Of a stretch of DNA of 9,100 nucleotides, positions 5,227 to 9,100 are shown piece after piece. The notes beneath the pieces are model-generated. The model did no database searches. It had not been told where the DNA came from and saw nothing but the letters and a program-made list of their open reading frames with translations. The translations under genes were made by a program, and so were the position numbers. Position 1 is the stretch's first letter. Every line of letters begins with the position of its first letter. The stretch is from an uncultured Ruminococcus sp. (GTDB lineage: Bacteria; Bacillota; Clostridia; Oscillospirales; Ruminococcaceae): positions 1 through 9,100 of the forward strand of contig CAMWRL010000068.1 in assembly GCA_947176685.1 (NCBI GenBank), read 5' to 3'.

Positions 5227-6039
5227 ATGCAGTATTTTGACTTTCATACACACGCATTCACGGACAGTCTCGCCGAACGTGCGTTATCAGGGCTTTCAGA
5301 CACAAGCGGAAAGACTCCTGCAACAGACGGTACAATAAAAGGTCTCCGTGAAATAATGAACAGAAATAATATAAGTGAATTTCTGCTGCTTCCGGTAGCA
5401 ACGAAGCCCTCGCAGCAGACAACTATAAACAACTGGGCAGCGGAAGTTACGGGCAACGGTCTATATGCCTGCGGAACGATTCACCCCGATGCTGACAACG
5501 CCATTAAGGAAATCGAACGCATAAAATCTCTCGGACTGTACGGCGTTAAATTCCATTCGGAATATCAGCATTTCTGTCCGGACGAGGAAAGAATGTTTCC
5601 GATATACAGAAAAATCGCTGAAACAGGACTTTTTGCAATATTTCACGGAGGCTGGGACCCTTTCGGTGAAGCTGAAATCCGCTGTACTCCGGAACGCATG
5701 GCACGAGCCGTAAGAGAAGTACCGGAACTTGAATTTGTAGTTGCACATCTTGGCGGTATAAACGTCTGGGATGACGTTGAAAAATATTTAGCCGGAAAAT
5801 TTGACAATCTATGGCTTGACGTAAGCGTTATCGCAAGTTTCGGAATAGACGGAAATCAGCTTATGAGAATTATTCAGACTCACGGAACTGACAAGATACT
5901 TTTCGGGAGCGACTGCCCATGGGATAATCCCCGAAATGAAATAAATATGCTTGACTGTCTGCCGCTGACGGAAGACGACAGGGAAAAAATATTTTTCAGA
6001 AACGCACATAATCTTCTTAAACTTCCAAAGTATATATAA
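5227..6039 (+). CDS. Amidohydrolase-2 family metal-dependent hydrolase
   Basis: A 270-residue cytosolic TIM-barrel protein of the amidohydrolase-related (PF04909, ACMSD-like) family. Visible metal ligands are HxH at His7/His9 (FDFHTHAF), His140 (FHGGWDP), probably His174 (VVAHLGG) and Asp229 in LFGSDCPW, the usual final ligand. KFHSEYQ (108-114) is another family-like strand end. Members hydrolyse or decarboxylate small cyclic or aromatic substrates, and the substrate cannot be told from sequence. The length is at the short end of the family, and the catalytic set appears complete. GGAG at 5214-5217, inside the end of the previous gene, sits nine bases before the ATG. Coupling to a metal sensor suggests the enzyme's expression tracks Zn or another divalent ion. 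No terminator is evident after it. Confidence 0.88.
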   Translation: MQYFDFHTHAFTDSLAERALSGLSDTSGKTPATDGTIKGLREIMNRNNISEFLLLPVATKPSQQTTINNWAAEVTGNGLYACGTIHPDADNAIKEIERIKSLGLYGVKFHSEYQHFCPDEERMFPIYRKIAETGLFAIFHGGWDPFGEAEIRCTPERMARAVREVPELEFVVAHLGGINVWDDVEKYLAGKFDNLWLDVSVIASFGIDGNQLMRIIQTHGTDKILFGSDCPWDNPRNEINMLDCLPLTEDDREKIFFRNAHNLLKLPKYI

Positions 6040-6104
6040 TTTTACTGATTAACAGAATATTAGGATATTGTCACTAAAATAATAACACTAACTTTACAGA
6101 CTTG

Positions 6105-6113
6105 TGATAGAAT
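6105..6113 (+). promoter_or_regulatory. Possible extended -10 promoter of the CPBP gene
   Basis: TGATAGAAT gives an extended -10 (TG-n-TAGAAT) 30 bases before the ATG at 6143. No good -35 lies 17 bases upstream, which is common for extended -10 sites. Confidence 0.45.
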
Positions 6114-6142
6114 ATACCATAAGTAGTATAAGGGGGGCTAAT

Positions 6143-7306
6143 ATGAACTCTGAAAACGATACAGAAAAAACTACTATAGATGTTGTTGAGGAATTTGACT
6201 ATTCAACGCAGAATGAAAATTACAACAGCAGTTTCAGAAAATGGCGGAAAAATAAAAATAATCCTTTTGCCTTCAACTTTTCGGTAAACAAGAAAGAAAG
6301 TGTTTTCATAGACGGCAAAGGTTTTGTAAATGATTCTCCTGCTAAATCGGAACTTGAAACGATAAGCAGGATTTTTTTTATAATCGGTTCAGCGATGCTT
6401 ATGTGGGTCGCTATCGACAATATTATAGGAAAAATGATTATATATGTTCTGGACTTTATGGGAGTTAACATACATACAACATTTTTCAGTACATCTTGCT
6501 ACGGCGGAAGTATAGAAATTGTTACTGCTATGATTGTAATAACGCTTGTTAAAATATACATTCCGGTATTATATATCCATAAAAAACTTAAAATGCCTTT
6601 TTGTGTAGAGTTTATGAGTACAATGAACCATCCGACTGAGTTGATAAGTGCGATTGCAATGTCGCTTGCCGTATGTACCATAGCAAGCATTCCTGATGCA
6701 TATTCAAGTAGTGCAAACGAAATATATTCATACTTCAAAAGCATAAATGCTGATATGTCAGTATGGGGACAGACCGAATATGTTATCTATACAATATTTG
6801 ATGTTATTATAGTGTCTGTGTCTACGGAGATACTTTTCAGAGGAGCTGTTTTTTCTGCACTCCGGCAGTTCGGAGATGTTTTCGCTGTTATTATAACGTC
6901 CGTATCTGCGGCGCTCCTTACGCAGAACTTTCAGGATATGCCGACAATGCTGTTTATTTCGGTAATAGCATCGGTCGGTATGCTGAAAAGCGGGTCAATA
7001 TTCACAGCGTTTGCGGTAAGCACGGTCTTCAAAATGTATCAGCTCACCATTGTAATCATTGAATCAGGCAATTCTGACAATATGTGCTTTGTACGCAACC
7101 TTGTTATGATGATAATTTTTACAGTAAGTATCGTTACAACATTTGCCGTAAACATTGTAAAAAAACACAAAAACAAAAAGTATTTTGCCGTATATAATTC
7201 CGAAATATCTTTGAAAGAAAGACTTATACATTCATTCAAATCGTTTCCGTTTGCGGAAGTAACAGCAGTATGTCTTATTTCCGCACTTATAAAAATAATA
7301 TATTAA
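6143..7306 (+). CDS. CPBP-family membrane protein with degenerate protease motifs
   Basis: A 387-residue polytopic membrane protein. The first 65 residues are polar and charged and probably cytosolic; about seven to eight hydrophobic segments follow. Near residue 227, STEILFRGAVFSALRQFGD fits the CPBP (CAAX protease/Abi, PF02517) motif 1 region, EExxxR, but the first Glu is Thr228. The motif 2 His position is Asn262 (AALLTQN). The family's catalytic Glu-Glu and His residues are thus not all present, and it is probably a pseudoprotease or an altered enzyme. The start at 6143 has GGGGGG at 6132-6137, five bases away; an upstream GTG at 6104 lies within the promoter. It is followed after 16 bases by tadA, so the two may be co-transcribed. 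Roles of CPBP proteins include prenyl-protein cleavage and bacteriocin immunity; none can be assigned here. Confidence 0.8.
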   Translation: MNSENDTEKTTIDVVEEFDYSTQNENYNSSFRKWRKNKNNPFAFNFSVNKKESVFIDGKGFVNDSPAKSELETISRIFFIIGSAMLMWVAIDNIIGKMIIYVLDFMGVNIHTTFFSTSCYGGSIEIVTAMIVITLVKIYIPVLYIHKKLKMPFCVEFMSTMNHPTELISAIAMSLAVCTIASIPDAYSSSANEIYSYFKSINADMSVWGQTEYVIYTIFDVIIVSVSTEILFRGAVFSALRQFGDVFAVIITSVSAALLTQNFQDMPTMLFISVIASVGMLKSGSIFTAFAVSTVFKMYQLTIVIIESGNSDNMCFVRNLVMMIIFTVSIVTTFAVNIVKKHKNKKYFAVYNSEISLKERLIHSFKSFPFAEVTAVCLISALIKIIY

Positions 7307-7322
7307 TCGAAAGGTTTATTAT

Positions 7323-7823
7323 ATGGACGTATATATGAAAAGAGCCATCGAACTTGCCGAACTTGCCGCAAGTGAGGGCGAAGTTCCGGTCGGAGCGGTT
7401 GTTGTAAAGAAAACTACCGGAGAAATAGTCGGCGAGGGCAGAAATATGCGTGAGAGTTCCAGAAACGCCCTCGCTCACGCCGAAATCATTGCTATAGACA
7501 TGGCTTGCCGCACTCTTAATGGCTGGAGACTTCCGGATTGTGCGATATATATTACTCTTGAACCCTGCCCGATGTGCTGCGGAGCTATCATAAACGCAAG
7601 AATTGATGATGTTATCTTCGGGGCTTATGATATGAAAAGCGGTTCAGCGGTATCGGTGCAGAAGATTTTTGAACTGCCTTATAATTATCGTACGGAAGTC
7701 ACCGGCGGCGTTATGGAAAAAGATTGTGCAGACGTTTTGACGCTGTTTTTCCGAAGACTGCGGGAAAAGAAAAAAATTCAAAAAAATTTTCAGAAAACAC
7801 TTGACAAATCCGTTTTAATGTGA
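7323..7823 (+). CDS. tadA: tRNA-specific adenosine deaminase
   Basis: A 166-residue zinc enzyme that converts A34 to inosine in tRNA-Arg(ACG), acting in the cytosol as a dimer. The zinc and catalytic motifs are intact: HAE at 52-54 (zinc ligand His52, proton shuttle Glu54) and PCPMC at 81-85 (Cys82, Cys85). The N-terminal VPVGAVVV strand and the LEPCPMCCGAI helix are typical. Length is close to the usual 150-170, and the last 20 residues are a basic extension. The start has GAAAGG at 7309-7314, eight bases from the ATG; a second ATG at 7335 is also near the usual family start. The coding end overlaps a -35 hexamer and spacer of the next promoter: the TGA stop directly touches the -10 box of the tRNA-Leu transcript. 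Confidence 0.96.
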   Translation: MDVYMKRAIELAELAASEGEVPVGAVVVKKTTGEIVGEGRNMRESSRNALAHAEIIAIDMACRTLNGWRLPDCAIYITLEPCPMCCGAIINARIDDVIFGAYDMKSGSAVSVQKIFELPYNYRTEVTGGVMEKDCADVLTLFFRRLREKKKIQKNFQKTLDKSVLM

Positions 7824-7829
7824 TATAAT
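7801..7829 (+). promoter_or_regulatory. Consensus sigma-A promoter of tRNA-Leu
   Basis: TTGACA (7801-7806) and TATAAT (7824-7829) are separated by exactly 17 bases. The -35 and the whole spacer lie in the tadA coding sequence, and the stop codon ends at 7823. Transcription should start near 7836. Confidence 0.9.
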
Positions 7830-7835
7830 GTTAAA

Positions 7836-7876
7836 GCAGTCAGGTGATGTCACCTTATAAACCTGATTATTACTGC
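7836..7876 (+). other. Nested palindromic leader before tRNA-Leu
   Basis: The predicted transcript begins with GCAGT (7836-7840), which pairs with ACTGC (7872-7876). Inside, CAGG (7841-7844) can pair with CCTG (7862-7865), or GGTG/CACC (within 7843-7854) can form a compact hairpin. These pairings compete. The 5' leader would be removed by RNase P. Confidence 0.55.
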
Positions 7877-7879
7877 AAT

Positions 7880-7964
7880 GCGAGTGTGCTGGAATAGGCA
7901 GACAGGCACGTTTGAGGGGCGTGTGTCGAAGGACGTATGGGTTCAAGTCCCATTACTCGCACCA
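7880..7964 (+). tRNA. tRNA-Leu (anticodon GAG)
   Basis: An 85-base class II tRNA with an encoded CCA. The acceptor stem GCGAGTG pairs with TACTCGC apart from a final G-U. The anticodon stem CACGT/GCGTG flanks a loop with GAG at 7914-7916, which reads CUC and CUU leucine codons. The variable arm is long (GTC-GAAG-GAC), as required for leucine. The T arm is ATGGG-TTCAAGT-CCCAT. The D arm is CTG/CAG with a GG in its loop. Confidence 0.95.
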
Positions 7965-7968
7965 TTTA

Positions 7969-8000
7969 AAGACTTCTCTTTGAGAGGTCTTTTTTATTTT
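7969..8000 (+). terminator. Rho-independent terminator of tRNA-Leu
   Basis: A 10-bp stem (7969-7978 and 7982-7991) with one G-U pair and a TTT loop is followed by TTTTATTTT. It lies a few bases after the tRNA CCA. Confidence 0.93.
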
Positions 8001-8007
8001 TCAGACT

Positions 8008-8028
8008 AACAGGGCAGTCCGCCCTGTT
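8008..8028. repeat. Perfect 8-bp palindrome between the two terminators
   Basis: AACAGGGC and GCCCTGTT flank a 5-base loop (AGTCC). Neither side is followed by a proper U-tract, so it is not a clear terminator. It may be a back-up stop or a protective hairpin at the convergent ends. Confidence 0.5.
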
Positions 8029-8038
8029 TTAGTATCCG

Positions 8039-8067
8039 AAAAAAATTCCCCGTCTGTTCAGACGGGG
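8039..8067 (-). terminator. Rho-independent terminator of the dockerin/LRR gene
   Basis: On the minus strand, the perfect 9-bp stem CCCCGTCTG/CAGACGGGG with a 2-base centre (8048-8067) is followed by AA and seven T. It lies just after the stop codon of the minus-strand gene. Confidence 0.9.
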
Positions 8068-8074
8068 GAGTATG

Positions 8075-9100
8075 TCAATTCTTGTCAAGTGCGCTGTTAA
8101 GTTCTTCAGATGTTACAGGCAGGTCATCTTTGGACAGTATCTGAAGGTCTATCATCTGGATAGCCAGAGCGTCCATAGGAGTAAGTCCGCCGCCTGCGTC
8201 AACTACGTCTGCGGCATTTTTCTGTTCTTCGTTGAGGGAGTACTCATCGGGATTGGATATTGCCTGCATTATAAGTACAGCGTCCGCAAGGCTGAGTTTT
8301 CCGTCGCCGTTAGCGTCACCGAGCAATCCAGCGGTTGTGTTTGTAGTCGGTTCTTCGTCAAGTGCCACAAACTCATGTTTATACTTTTCTGCATATGTCT
8401 GTGCGGTTGAATCGGTATAACCATAGATAACTGTTTCTTTATTGCCGCTTAAACAACCGTCGCTAAGTTTGCATTCAGGATTTAATACAGTTATCTTTTT
8501 GAGGCTTGAACAGCCTAAAAAAACAACTACACCAAAACTTTTAACCTTTTCTGGTATTGTTACTTCTTTAAGTGATTCACAGCTCCTAAATGTTCCATAT
8601 TTTATTTCTTTAATATTTTCAGACAATTTAACAGTTTCAATATTAATACAATTTTCAAGTAAGTTACAACCTATGTTTTCTACCGTGTCTGGCATGATAA
8701 ATTCAGTCAGACTTTCGCAACCCAAAAAAGCATAATCTCCTATACTCCTTAAAGTGTCCGAAAGTTTTATATTATCGAACTTTGCACAGCCTTCAAATGC
8801 ACGTGCCTGTATTCCTGTTAAATCGTCTGCAAACGATACGCTTTCCAGACTGGTACAATAATAGAAAGTATATTCTCCGATAGTTTTTATATTTTTCGGA
8901 AGCGAAACACTTGTAAGTGAACTACAACCCCAGAAAACGCCGCTTGCCATAGATGTAAGACTTTCCGGAAGTACAAGAGAACCGGGCAGGTTTTTACAGC
9001 CTCTGAAAGCGTAAGCGTCGAGTTTTTTCAGATTAGCAGGCAAATTTACAGAAGTGAGTGCAGTACAATCACTAAATGAACCCCAGCCAATAACAGTAAC
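8075..9100 (-). CDS. LRR_5 (BspA-like) protein with C-terminal dockerin, 5'-partial
   Basis: The frame stays open past a TTG at 9043 to the window edge, so at least 341 residues of a longer gene are seen and the start lies outside. The first two thirds are about nine tandem leucine-rich repeats of about 23 residues with the LRR_5 pattern (F-xGCxSLxxVxLP-xxLxxIGxyAF), as in BspA-like surface proteins. After a linker with Thr-rich PTTNTTAG comes a type I dockerin. Its first calcium loop, GDANGDGKLSLADA, has the usual D-N-D-S-D ligands. The second is the variant DVVDAGGGLTPMDA, of the kind seen in ruminococcal dockerins. The protein should be secreted and docked onto a cohesin-bearing scaffoldin, or onto the cell through it. 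It ends PVTSEELNSALDKN and is followed by a strong terminator. The signal peptide is not visible. Confidence 0.88.
   Translation of the reverse strand, partial: VTVIGWGSFSDCTALTSVNLPANLKKLDAYAFRGCKNLPGSLVLPESLTSMASGVFWGCSSLTSVSLPKNIKTIGEYTFYYCTSLESVSFADDLTGIQARAFEGCAKFDNIKLSDTLRSIGDYAFLGCESLTEFIMPDTVENIGCNLLENCINIETVKLSENIKEIKYGTFRSCESLKEVTIPEKVKSFGVVVFLGCSSLKKITVLNPECKLSDGCLSGNKETVIYGYTDSTAQTYAEKYKHEFVALDEEPTTNTTAGLLGDANGDGKLSLADAVLIMQAISNPDEYSLNEEQKNAADVVDAGGGLTPMDALAIQMIDLQILSKDDLPVTSEELNSALDKN

Noticed and set aside
4951..5253. Minus-strand open frame opposite the repressor gene
   Set aside because: Antisense to a gene with complete winged-helix and metal-site motifs; no start signal.

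Overview
The window looks like chromosome of a low-to-moderate GC Gram-positive gut anaerobe of the Ruminococcus type (Clostridia). The best evidence is a type I dockerin at the C-terminus of a leucine-rich-repeat protein at the right edge, with a second calcium loop of the variant kind seen in ruminococcal cellulosome proteins. Strong Shine-Dalgarno sites, consensus sigma-A promoters and hairpin-plus-U-tract terminators fit this. The species cannot be fixed from the sequence alone.

Left block (about 20-4260, all minus strand). In transcription order this holds a two-helix membrane protein (DUF6106-like), an acidic DUF4375-like protein and a small immunity-like protein, all overlapping or coupled. 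A roughly 450-bp IS200/IS605-type mini-element follows, then the NAD(P)HX repair enzyme Nnr and an acidic-tailed lipoprotein that ends in a terminator. The mini-element has both terminal hairpins and a consensus promoter (TTGACA-17-TATAAT). Its internal region resembles the omega-RNA end of TnpB transposons, but no full tnpB is present. It sits between the immunity-like gene, whose C-terminus it has apparently replaced, and nnr, whose start codon lies about 25 bp beyond the element. Nnr is therefore probably transcribed now from the element's promoter or by read-through across it.

Central block (4369-6039, plus strand). A consensus promoter starts a compact operon: a small membrane protein, an ArsR/SmtB-type repressor with a complete alpha-5 metal-binding motif, and an amidohydrolase-2 family metal-dependent hydrolase. 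The spacing suggests the metal sensor regulates its own operon.

Right block (6100-8000, plus strand). A CPBP-type membrane protein whose protease motifs are degenerate is followed by tadA, the tRNA adenosine deaminase. A perfect promoter, half inside the end of tadA, drives a tRNA-Leu(GAG) through a palindromic leader, and a terminator follows. The dockerin/LRR gene converges from the right edge with its own terminator.

The most unusual item is the tnpB-less element carrying a promoter and a probable guide-type RNA at 2459-2908. Most of the remaining genes are ordinary housekeeping or accessory genes.
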